Source of the DNA: Cotesia glomerata
Lineage: Eukaryota > Arthropoda > Insecta > Hymenoptera > Braconidae
NCBI RefSeq assembly: GCF_020080835.1
Contig: NC_058158.1
Span: 124,001 to 188,000, forward strand
Direction: 5' to 3'
Length of the DNA stretch: 64,000 nucleotides
Made by a program: the position numbers and the translations under genes. Under the pieces are notes generated by a model. It searched no databases. It was given only the letters and a program-made list of their open reading frames with translations, and was not told where the DNA came from. Of the stretch, positions 23,521 to 34,727 are shown piece by piece (within the stretch, counting starts at the first letter, position 1; each line of letters begins with the position of its first letter).

Positions 23521-25439
23521 ACTCTCTGTTATATATATATATATCTATGTGTAGATATGAGTGTTAACATACATACCTTTTGATAGTATGTTCAAGGTAT
23601 ATTTACGTGTCTTAAAATTTTACGATCACGACAATCTTTCGGAATTCCCTTGGTTCAACAAGTTTGCTTAAACAGAAGAACAAGTAGTCACATAATACCG
23701 CAATTATTTGTCATCACCCATTAATATTATTTTGTTCAATTAGTTTATAAATTATTTAGTTCATTTTACCAGAAAGTCATTTTTCAGACCAACCAACGAG
23801 AATTGTCTGCGTTGATTCAATTTTCTTTTCTACTGATCAATTATTTTTTTCTTTTTCTTAGAAAAACGCTTACAATAGAGGAGGATGATGATGTTGGCTG
23901 CCGGTGTGAAATCATCCGCTTCCGAATTTCCGCTTTGGCTAAATACACCGACCAGAGGCTATAGCCTATACTTTTGAGCCACCTTGAGTGACGCAGCTCT
24001 TAGGCCCACTCAACCGTAATATGAATAGGAAGAAAGAAAAAAAATAATGTGCTCACGCACACATACACTCATCTTAATCATTGATGAGTAGTGATAAAAT
24101 GAAGTTTTTTAGGATCTTTGCTGTCGTCTGATCATCGGATCATCATTACCACAGTATCGGTGTGGTATGATATTAGGAAAGAGTTGTCTTGGGTGATATC
24201 TGTGTGTGTCTATATCTATATAAAAAATATAAGAGCAACAAAACCAGAAAAATGGATAATGAATAAGCTAAAAGATGCCGACGTTGGTCGAACTACCGCG
24301 AGAGTAAAAACATGTTGTGATGATGAGTATAGTGATGTCTTAAATGAGGGTGCGTATATTACACGATGATATAGTAATAAAATAAAAAGCTTTCCCTTAT
24401 AGTATTTTAAGAGATAAAACACAGTAACCTGTTTTATCCTCATTTAGTGCACACAATATAATAATATAATAATCAAAACGCATTAGAAAGTATATTTACC
24501 GAGTAAACCTTTATTTTTTTTATTCCAAACTGGTAAAATCCTACACATAATTACATTAAGTTAAAATTTTTATACATTTATCATGTATAGCTTATTTTGG
24601 TTTTTTTTTTTTATTATTCATTCTTTAGTATTTAACATACCTCTCAACGCTTTTATATATTTATAATAAGTATTTTAAATTTGTCTCATTATTTAAATAA
24701 AATATTATATGTTGATACTGAAAATACCTTGGTATTAAAATCACAAGATGATTATCATCGTATTATACCACATAATGTATATAAATACATCACTTATTTA
24801 TTACAAGTAAACTATGCTGCTGTATTATACCAGTGATAGATGCTTAATATATTGCAGTATATATATTTTTAAAAATTCGTAATAAAAGGTATTTTTTTTT
24901 TTTTTTTTTTAATCCTATCCATTAAACAGGTAACATTCTTAATGCCTTAAGCTTTAATACCGTTCTACTCCCATTTTTTTTTTTTTTTTTATTATGTATA
25001 CTATTTCTCGAGAGGTTCTGTTCTTTTTGCTGATGGAACGATGTGAACAAGACGAAGAGAAGATAAAACAGAAATGAGACAGTCTCACAATATTAGACAA
25101 GTGGAAGAAGAAAAAAAAAGAAACGTGAAGAATTTAAGAAAAAAAGTGACCGGATACATCTTTGACGAGCTGCTGAGGTGCTACCTTGATCTATCGAACC
25201 GTTTTTTCACATTCTAAACTAATTGAGACAGATCTATTTGAAATTCTACCGCGTGGTGTTACATAGCAATAAGTCAATCTGTATACATCCAAATTTTTAT
25301 CTGTCACCATATATTTATTACAATAATAACAACTCTAATTATAATTCTCAACATTAACTTTTTTATAATTAAACAAATAATTATTAGAGTAAAAAAAAAA
25401 AAAAAAAAGAAAAGGAGATATCATGGAGTTGTACAGTTA

Positions 25440-25530
25440 TTATAAGTTTGTCTGAACGATGGCGGCCTGTGAACTGCAGAACCGAGCAGTTTTGCGACGC
25501 TTTGTCGAGCGTATCGAGACCGACAGACGA
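25440..25530. promoter_or_regulatory. GC-rich island 3 with Pho-like site
   Basis: Contains the second ATGGCGGC copy (25459-25466) followed by a stretch rich in CGAG/CGAC words. No coding potential was recognised. Confidence 0.3.
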
Positions 25531-26509
25531 CAACAAGAACAGAATGACGAATGTATAATATGAAAGGGAGTTAGTTAGTAGTCTGATGGCGACGACACAA
25601 TATTAACATTTCGTAAAAATTTTATAATACGTTATTATTATTCAATATGTTTAATTTTTTATGTAATATTATTATAATTTATCATTAATAAAAAAGAAAT
25701 AAAGAATCAGATAAAAGTTTTGTGATGTTTGATAGTCTGATGATCATAGACAAGACTGTCAAAACGATTAAATACCTTATAGAAGCAATTCATACGCTAA
25801 ATGAGACAGGGAACACGTATAATACGTTATCCGAACATCGGTTGGAACATCGGTAACCAAACTTGTCTGTCTTGTTCACACCAAGCCTGTCATGTCTCTA
25901 AGTGTGTGTGTGTGAGTATATAATAATAATAATAATAATGTATCCTTTTTTGTCTTTGGTCTTTTTTTATCGTTTCCTCTCGCTTTGCCGTCGTCAGTAG
26001 ATGTAATCGCTGGCACACAGTGGTTCCTTTTCTTGATAACGACCTTAAGGCAGGTTGTATCTCTGTTTATTGGAGAAGAATCATCCAGGGTGTCTGGTGT
26101 GTCTGGTGTCTGATGCTTTCCTTGTCACACTAAAAGTGACACTGTCTTTGTTGTTCTCATTATATGCGCACGCGCGAGTACTGTTCTTGTATCTCTTTTG
26201 CAATAATAATATTGTATAGTCTTGTGGTTCTATTCCCCGTGTCAGTGCGCCTAGTATAATATATAGTATAGTGTAGTACCAGTATATGATATAGCATGAA
26301 GAAAAGGAGAGATAGCAACCAGTACAGATATATAAGAGGTAGAGGGCATTATTTTTCTTTAGTCTTGAGTCTTGAGTCTATAACGTTAAATCGAGGATAT
26401 TTTCATCCTGTTTGCTCTTGGGGTTGAGATACTCCTCAGTGCTCTGTTGGCTCTCTTCATCTCTGCTCGTTTCAGGCAACTCTTTCAAGTTATTATAGAC
26501 ATGTTTCTT

Positions 26510-26800
26510 TCTCTTTTTGTTATTCCCACCATCAAGACCGCGCATGGCGCGTACAATTTTCAGAAGAGCAACCGTATCCTTGTCTTACCCATGTAGATTC
26601 CTCTTTAAGTTGGTTCTTTTATCTCACTCTTTGGTGTATGGCGGCTTGGATGAAGGCAAGCGGCGCCCTTTGAAGTCCAGTTGGGAGCCAATTACACGAG
26701 TCACACAGGGCCGCAGCTTGAAGTTGTGCACCGAAAATATAGCCACTCGTGTATCGATTAAAACCGAGAAATATGATGGTCAAAAGAGAAGGGATTCAGC
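26510..26800. promoter_or_regulatory. GC-rich island 4 with Pho-like site; possible small ORF
   Basis: Contains the third ATGGCGGC copy (26638-26645). A plus-strand frame from ATG at 26544 to a stop at 26849 (101 codons) is open through the island and has mixed composition, but it resembles no family I know and ends in a low-complexity Leu/Phe tail. I favour a regulatory island in which a frame stays open because of GC content. Confidence 0.3.
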
Positions 26801-27067
26801 TCCACTCTCTTCACTCTTATTCTTATTCTTATTCATTCTCACTCTTTGACTCTCTGACTTTGGGCCTGAGCTCTCAGCTATAAGCACAGATAACGGGCTC
26901 TTATACATATTAAAAATATACCTGATGGATACAATAGAGAGAGAAGGGATAAAAACGCACGAATTAATTAACTATACACTATTATAATATCGCGCAAGAG
27001 GCAGTACTCTGTCCCGCTTTAAGCGGAATTTGATTAACGAGTCGTCGACGTCTCCCTTATTTTCATT

Positions 27068-27069
<2 letters not shown>

Positions 27070-27100
<31 letters not shown>
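27070..27100. repeat. (CA)n microsatellite
   Basis: Fifteen perfect CA units plus a terminal C. Confidence 0.93.
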
Positions 27101-27102
<2 letters not shown>

Positions 27103-27218
27103 ATCAGTTCCATAATAAACATATACATTCTATCTATTAACACCCATTACTGTGCTATACTGTATAGTAAACTCCAAAAAGTTTAAGTTTAACGTATAAA
27201 AGAATGATACGTATTTGT

Positions 27219-27232
27219 GCCACTAGATGGCC
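27219..27232 (+). promoter_or_regulatory. CTCF-like motif
   Basis: GCCACTAGATGGCC matches the CTCF core CCAnYAGATGGC well, diverging only at the last positions where CGC is usual. Confidence 0.3.
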
Positions 27233-27464
27233 AACATACAAGTCTATTCCTTCTTTTTCTCGCAAGTATGTGTGACAATTTAAAAACTTTGACAGTCTAG
27301 AGCAGAATTCCTGTCAAGTATTTATAAAAATTTCTAAGTAGTTAAAACAATACCACTGTACAAACTTTAAAACTGTATATTAGAAAAGAAAATTTGAAAT
27401 GATGGCTGTGTTGAATAGAAAACATATGCTCGGTACTGAATATTTATAATATATTGTAGTTGGT

Positions 27465-27670
27465 GGAGTAAGCCTCGCCCCCGTCTACCTTTTTCTTAGT
27501 TTACTACTCGCGTACTCGCGGGAGCGGTGGGCCCCTCATCGTCTTGTCGTCGTCATCGCGGTTGAGTTGGCCAACCCCCGGCGCCGGTATCGTGTCACGA
27601 ACAATCGTGTCGCACACACCAGAGCACTGTTTCGTTTCTCGATCTAAATATATATACGCACACCCCCCCG
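27465..27670. promoter_or_regulatory. GC-rich island 5 between bap and lb
   Basis: One of the most GC-rich stretches outside exons, with GCCTCGCCCCCG, GGGAGCGGTGGGCCCC and CCCCCGGCGCCGG segments. No open frame covers it. It is a candidate promoter or enhancer; no transcript direction can be assigned. Confidence 0.3.
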
Positions 27671-28369
27671 ATACAAGTGTGCTTACAAGCTACATGCATG
27701 TATATATTTTTTAAAAATGTAATATAAGAGGATAATAAATAAAGTTACTATGAAAAATTTATCAGATTATCTATCTGTAGAGTAATTGTATATCATAGTT
27801 TTTCAATAGTGATTAAGTATATAATATTATCTTTATTTGATATTATGTGTGTCGCGATTAAAAAGAGTGGATTTTATTTTTTTATTCATGTATATATGTA
27901 TATATACTGTTAATCTTCTCAAGACTCAAGACTCTTCGAGCAAGAGCAAGACCACCCACCCAACCTATACTTAGCAAGGTGTCGGCAAATTGAGCTGTAG
28001 ATGCCGAGAGTAATGTCCTGGTCCACCAGAAAATAGATATATATATATATATAAAATAACATAATCATGCTCTGAAGATGAAAAAAGTAGACACCAACAA
28101 ACATCATCTAATCCAAAATCAATCTATATAATATAATGTTTGTATCACTGACATTGCGGTGGAGGATGATAATTTTATTTTAATTTCGAGTATGAAAAAC
28201 TGATCGACCGATATCAGGATCATCTAAAGATGTATAGATGAAATATAATAAAGACGAAGATATCAAAATAAAAATCAAGAAATAAGAGAGAGAAATAACT
28301 CGACAGGGAAAGAGGGAGTTGAGATGGAGTTGAAGGTATAGTGGGATATAAAATAAGTTGAGAGAGATG

Positions 28370-29180
28370 GTAAAAGGACGGCCCGAGGGCGAAGGACGCG
28401 ACGCGCTGCGTCGTTTCGAGCGGTTTCTTTTGAGGCCTTTGTCGGGTCTTGCGGCGCTTCGCGATTTGCAACTAAAATCATCCCCCGTGACCTCGCATGA
28501 TTTGCTGCGAATTTATTAAAATCACGTCGTCACCCCACGTTCACCACACATTGCCGACACTCTAAATCCGCTATCCGCTATCTAATATTCACCATAAACT
28601 CTCAATATTATATTTATATAAATACATGATTATTTTAATATTGCGCAAACTAATAATGTCAACCGATTAAATATATAATATAATAATACTATTGAAAATA
28701 ATCAGTAACTTTGTTGTTCCTGATAATGATGATGACGACGATGATGATGATGATGATGATGATGGTGCGTGTATATTATAAATTTATTTTGAAAAATGTG
28801 CATGTATATAAAGATATGCACATTACGCGCGCAGATGAACTGGGAGTGTGTTGAGGAGCATCAGAGGTCTAGAGTGCTCGCTGGCTCGCTGGCCGATGAG
28901 TGTATACCGCGGGTAGGTACAGCAGCTTGGCAATAACCACGCCAAGAAGAAGAAAGAGATGAAGAAAGATGAAGAAGGAACGCGAGTAGAAAGACCACCC
29001 CGTGGGTTGTCGGCTCGTTTGATCTTCTCCCACCTATCCCACTGTTTCTTACCCTCTCCTACTAACCATATAAATGCTTTTTATCTCGGTCTCGCTTCAT
29101 CTTGGTTAGCTTGAGTTATTTGTCGTTTACGCGGTCTCGCTTTTTGGTGTGCGGCTAAAGAGCGACCAGTCCAACACGTA
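28370..29180. promoter_or_regulatory. GC-rich islands 6 and 7 between bap and lb
   Basis: Two GC-richer blocks (about 28370-28500 and 28840-29180) are separated by AT-rich DNA with a (GAT)n run near 28737-28763. They include GGACGCGACGCGCTGCG and a repeated GCTCGCTGGC. Minus-strand frames through the first block are overlapping and unrecognised. I treat them as non-coding. Confidence 0.25.
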
Positions 29181-29864
29181 GAATCACACCTTCCGCGAGT
29201 AAACTCTCTCACTCTCTTACTTTACTCTGCTCTTTGCTTGCCATCCCATAGCGTTATAATTCTCCTTACTCTTTCATTCTTTCTAAGTATCCTGCGCTTT
29301 TCCAGAAACGCACACCATCATAAAATTATATATACATACAGTCACTTTTAATATCGGTATATACTGTTTTTGTTATTTTTAATTTTATATCACACATATA
29401 TACACACTCACAGTACAATAATATAAAATATAAAATTCAAGACATATATATCTACTAATAGTGTGAGCGTTATTATTCGAGTAGTATAGGGTGCTACTTA
29501 ATTATCTCGTGGTCTCTAATCTGGTGAGCGCGCCGACTTGCTATACTTGCTATACGGGTTACATGCTACTGCACACACAACCCTACTATAATATCTATAT
29601 ATTAGGTATAGAGCCGCGTGCTGCAACATCATCTAAACATCACAAATTTGCTCAATGTCTTTCTCAACTTATTTTTTTTTTATTTTAAAAGCCTGCTAGA
29701 TCAAAAGAAGCTACATAATTGACATATAAAACACGAACATTAACCAATAAGTAAGTATATTACAACGAAATAAGATATGCACTGAATTCCTCAGCATCCT
29801 TGAATATAAAATATAATACACATATAAGAGACAAGTTGGTGTATTGTTGTATTGTTATTTTGAC

Positions 29865-29895
<31 letters not shown>

Positions 29896-29935
29896 GTACA
29901 CACAATTGTTGTTGTTGTTGTTGTTATTATTATTG
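29865..29935. repeat. Compound (GAT)n / (TTG)n / (TTA)n microsatellite
   Basis: Ten GAT units (29865-29894), a short spacer, then TTG units passing into TTA units. Both strands give artificial poly-residue frames here. Confidence 0.9.
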
Positions 29936-30459
29936 TATATTGGGTATATAAGGTGTATAAGGTGAGGAGTCAATTTGGGCTAATGGCGGTAAGCAATTAT
30001 GGGTATTTTAGGTAGTATAGTGTTGAAGAAAGGAACCGACAAAGTCGATAGAAATAAAATAAAAAAATTTTCGACTCTGTTCAATCGGGTGCTGCTACCA
30101 CGCCTGCAATTGACGCGGCAGACCACCGTAGATGAGATTTTCTCGTTCAGAAAAATAATAAATAATAAATAAAATAAAAATATTTATTATTACACTTTTT
30201 ACACATACTTAATCATTTATTCATTCGAGCAACAAATTTTTTATAATTATTATAACATAAAAACAACAGATGTATCAAATGTATATGATGTATATTAAGG
30301 ATATAGAGATATAGAGTATAAATGTTGTCGAGGAGGCATTACCAACCAAACCAGGATAAAACTTGATATACATATATACAACGAAAGGATATATAGAATC
30401 GTGAGGTGAGAGCGATTGAGAACAAGAGTATATAGTATATAGTATAGAGAGGATATATC

Positions 30460-30870
30460 TCTGATGGTCGAGGTCTGTAATCAGGAGCCGAGCCGCTGGC
30501 CCGTCTTGGACCGATACGAGTTGGAGCTCATCGCCATTAACCTATGCGCGGCTTTGCTTGTTGTATCACATATCTTAAGCCCTCTCTTTCTCTCTTTTTC
30601 TCTTTCTTTCGTTATACATGCACTTATTTACACTACTACAACTTATTTGCATTAAAACTGTATAGAGGTATTCCTTATTGCAGTGTGTGTGTGTGTGTGT
30701 TGGGATCAGTTAGTGTTGTAGAGTGTGACGTCATTTGATGTGATCGCGCTAGGTATACACGACAGGCAGACGTGGCACGCATACCAATTTGAAAATGCGA
30801 AATGAGCGGGTCCCGCCTTCCACGATTCATTATTGCCGCGACGACGACTCTCATTCTCATCCACATATTC
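30460..30870. promoter_or_regulatory. GC-rich islands 8 and 9 between bap and lb
   Basis: GC-richer blocks at about 30465-30550 and 30725-30850 around a (GT)n run at about 30681-30700. Short frames on both strands look like by-products of composition. Regulatory function is inferred only from contrast with the background. Confidence 0.22.
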
Positions 30871-31189
30871 AAACACATACCAACAAATCTCATTTATATA
30901 TGTGTATATATTTTCGCGCGCGCGAGCTATCACTTAAATAATAAGACGCGCCTTATAAAATAACAACTGAGGACTATTTATTGACGTGGTATATATAAGT
31001 ATTTAATTTCTAAAGAATGTCGATTATATTAAAAAAAAAAAAAAAGATATGGATGAACAAAAATAAAGATAGTAGCAGTAGGTAAATTACAAATTACACG
31101 ATAAAAAGATAAAGAGATGATCAAGATATAATGATGTAAGGATATAAGGATAAAAGATTATAAGAGGGTATTTTGCAAAGATAAAATGT

Positions 31190-31460
31190 ATCGCCTGTGG
31201 AGATTTTAGATCGCGAGTTCGTTAGCGACCTGGTTGTCGAATATCATGGGTTTTTAGCCTGTAGGTGTCATTAGGCCACGGATGGATGACTGTTGGGCAA
31301 ACTGATGAACGGATGAATAAAGCAGTTGGGCGGCTGGGCGGCCGCAAATGTTGATTGGTCTACATGAACAGGATACTTGAGGACGATCGCCCGGAGGGAC
31401 ACAGACCCATCACCCATCAGCCCATCAGCCCATCAGCCCATCAGCTGTCCCATTTGCGCT
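31190..31460. promoter_or_regulatory. GC-rich island 10 with CCCATCAG repeat
   Basis: A GC-richer block with a GGGCGGCTGGGCGGCCGC segment near 31326 and a period-8 CCCATCAG array (31406-31444). It is the last and, with islands 5-7, the strongest compositional island before lb. Confidence 0.27.
31406..31444. repeat. Period-8 CCCATCAG tandem repeat
   Basis: Four perfect CCCATCAG units preceded by a seven-base partial unit. Confidence 0.92.
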
Positions 31461-34220
31461 AACGCCAAAAAGAAACAACAACCAAGAATCAAGAGAATAA
31501 GAACGCCGACGATTTAAGATAAAAAGACCCTGTTTCCCTGTTTAGCTTACTTATTTTAACTTTAACGTGTAAAAACTTATACCGCGTGTCTACCGGCTTG
31601 CATATATCGTGCGTCAACTGTTTAAGTGTAATTTTGTACAATAATCCTCATTTTCATTCCCATTCTCTTTCTTTATTCTTCATTCAGTATCTTATTACTC
31701 TTATTTTATCCATAAATACAACTCATTAATCTAATTATTTAAAAAAAGGGATACAACATTACTTAAATCAGACGTTAATTTGCGGATTGCGGATAGTTTG
31801 CTTAGAGTACTATTACAAGCTACAGCTATTACAGTAGTAGTGTTTTAACCTGTTGACCTCTTTTATCTCTCTTACATCTCCAACCTCGAGGTTATTTTTC
31901 AAATTATACCAGCGGTAAACTAATTAATAAAATATCTATATATTATTATTATTCTAATAGAAATAATTATTAAAATTAATTTTGCATGCGTACACTTAAT
32001 GTATTTACAATTATTATGTAGAAAGTTATAATAATATTAATGATAAATATCGATAATATCGTTGGCTTATTACTTAACTGATGATACGCGTTCGACACCA
32101 GCATCGGAAATTGCAAACCATCAAACGATAAAAGCATTAAAGTATATAAGCAAGTAGATGTATAAGTGAAATACACACACCTTTTATCTTTTATATTATC
32201 CATCAACGTATCCAACAAGTCAACAGGTAAATTACTCTAAATTACTTAGGCATGCGTATTATACATTATATATTTCAACAGAAAAATGATAATATTGATT
32301 ATTAGATATAATGTAATGTTGATATACATTGTGTTAATAAGAAATGTAATCCATTAAATATTCATTTTTATGCAACTTACCTTGTGCGTTATAAAATGTA
32401 AGTATATAGAATTTTATTGTGCATACACAAGTATAATTATGTAATGCGCATCCGAAGAATTTCCACACCCTCAAATTTAAATTATCCATCATCATCATCA
32501 TCATCATCCTTATGACCGAATACTTTCTTCGATGTGTTTGCAAGTATACAGACTTGTTTTTTTTTTTTAAGTATTTATTCCATGAAGAGATAAAATTAAT
32601 AATTACTTTACGTGTGACTAATATCGTAATATTAAAAATTAAATAAAATAAATTGAAATAAATGTGTAATGGTGGTATTGATTGGGAAATATTTACAGCA
32701 TAAAGTATTAAGTATAATATATATAAGATTGGTTATTGATGTATAAGGATAAAATTGCCGGTGATGATGATCGCCATTAGGAATCCTTATCCTTTATTTG
32801 GATGAAGCGGCGTTTGAATTACAGGGCGGTGGAAGCTACCTTAGTTACTGGTTCATATATGGTATCATCTTCGGTTTTAGTGATGCTGCTTACAAACTAC
32901 CATATCACCAACAAATATTTAATATACTAAAATAAATTATTTTTTATAAATATGAATTTATAATTTATAATTTATAACAACGAGTTATTTATAAAAACAT
33001 AAATATTACTTACGAATATATTTACACGATGTAATAATGATTTTGCGTATTCGCGTTACGACCTTCCGGTGCATATGTTATGTCAGCGGCGTCGACATTT
33101 CGTTATGACATTATCCAGATCTCATAACTCTGTTTGAATGAGTAACGAGTTGAAAAGCATTTCGAATTGCTGTTTTAATTATTCAAAGAAAATTATCAGC
33201 ACACGCGCTAAAATATCTTTCAAGAAAACTAATAATAGTAATATTAAATATAAATAAATAAATAAATATATAAACGTTTAATATCTTTTTAATAATATCA
33301 CCATTTATTTTAAATCACTATACACTTCTAGATAAGTCTCTAGTCCTCAGCCTATATTTTATTTATAAGTATACAATAATCTTTTATTTATCTGAAAGCG
33401 TCTTTAGCGGATAATCCTCTAAACGCTTACTCTATAAATTATTATGAATATTATTTTTATTTTGAGTTTTTTAATTAATAATTCCTCCTAAATACTTGAT
33501 TATAAAAAAATTCGTAAATCCTCCCTAATTATAATTATAAATACAATTATTATTATTATTATTATTATTAATAGAATATATTGCAGTGTCCCATAATTCA
33601 AATGTTTTTATTAAACTCATTTACAATCACTTGTCATTTTAATTATTTATATTTATATATTACACGACACATATATTATCTATTTAGTATTTATATATGT
33701 ATATAGAGGAATCTTAACTCTGGATTTTACTAATCAATAAAATTATACAATAAATTTTTTTTAATTTTCATATTTAAATATTTTTAATAAGTAAATATGA
33801 TATACTTTTTGTGACTTATTATATTTACAAAATATATACATATATCGCACGCATGAGACAAAACTACTCAACGTACAATAATAATGTTATTCTTAATATA
33901 TATTTAAAAAGTATACATTATTATCATTTATGCTTGTTATATTATTATTAATATATATGAAAGCTAATAATTTATTATTATTATTATTATTATTATCATT
34001 ATCTAAATTGTTGTTAAAATACCATAAATTTAAAAACAAAATTTCAGCAATAAATACATTATAATACAATAGATTGAATAAAAAAAAAAAAAAATTAATA
34101 GAATATAAGAGAGTCACTAATACTTATGTAGAGAGAGAGAGAATTAGCGTGACTGGTTTTAAATAATAATAACTAATGTATGTATATAGACTTTGTTCTC
34201 GTTAAAGGGAATATTATTAT
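31461..34220. other. ladybird 3' flank; no gene seen
   Basis: Very AT-rich, with ATT/TTA runs near 33550-33570 and 33973-33997 and TA-rich palindromes. No coding sequence, RNA gene or mobile element was recognised. Confidence 0.55.
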
Positions 34221-34226
34221 TTTATT
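34221..34226 (-). terminator. Candidate ladybird polyadenylation signal
   Basis: TTTATT on the plus strand is AATAAA on the minus strand, about 140 nt after the lb stop codon. It is the nearest well-placed hexamer. Confidence 0.35.
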
Positions 34227-34362
34227 GGTTATCATGAACACCACCAATTGAATATACAACGATATAATATGATTAATCGAAGGAATAAAATAAAAAAAAT
34301 CACCGTGTATCGTATCTGTCACGCGGCTTATTGTGTATGTGTTGTGTGTTTGTGTGTCTATT

Positions 34363-34727
34363 CTATGACTTATCGTCGATGGAACTGGGTAATGGCCTTT
34401 TTTTAAGTATTCCAAGGTCCTGGGCATTCTCCAAAAATGTTTTATGTTGAGCGACAAGAAGAGGATTAACAGTTTGTACGTCTTTCTTCAATTCCTCGAG
34501 ATCTCTTTTGAGTTTTGCTCGCCTGTTTTGGAACCACGTTATCACCTGAGCGTTGCTTAGACCCAATTGAGCGGCTATTTCATCCCGATCTGCCGGACTC
34601 AAGTACTTTTGATAGAGAAAACGTTTCTCCAGTTCAAAAATCTGCTGATTTGTAAAGGCCGTTCGACTTTTGCGCTTCTTCTTGGGCTGCTGTCTATTGT
34701 TGAACAGATTCAGGTGATTCGCTTGCT
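34363..34727 (-). CDS. lb: ladybird exon 2 (homeodomain exon)
   Basis: The acceptor TTTCAG precedes the exon. It encodes residues 417-537: a short NLFNNRQQPKKK linker comparable to the FGQRQTPKKRR of vertebrate LBX1, the whole homeodomain, and a 44-residue tail ending at TAG (34363-34365). The homeodomain is uninterrupted, unlike those of tin and bap in this cluster. Confidence 0.96.

Noticed and set aside
24118..24369. Plus-strand 83-codon frame with a hydrophilic, coding-like end
   Set aside because: It starts at a non-ATG codon, most of it is low-complexity, and no acceptor-donor context or homologue is evident.
29791..30015. Poly-Met/Val and poly-His/Asn frames on both strands
   Set aside because: Products of the GAT/TTG/TTA microsatellite.
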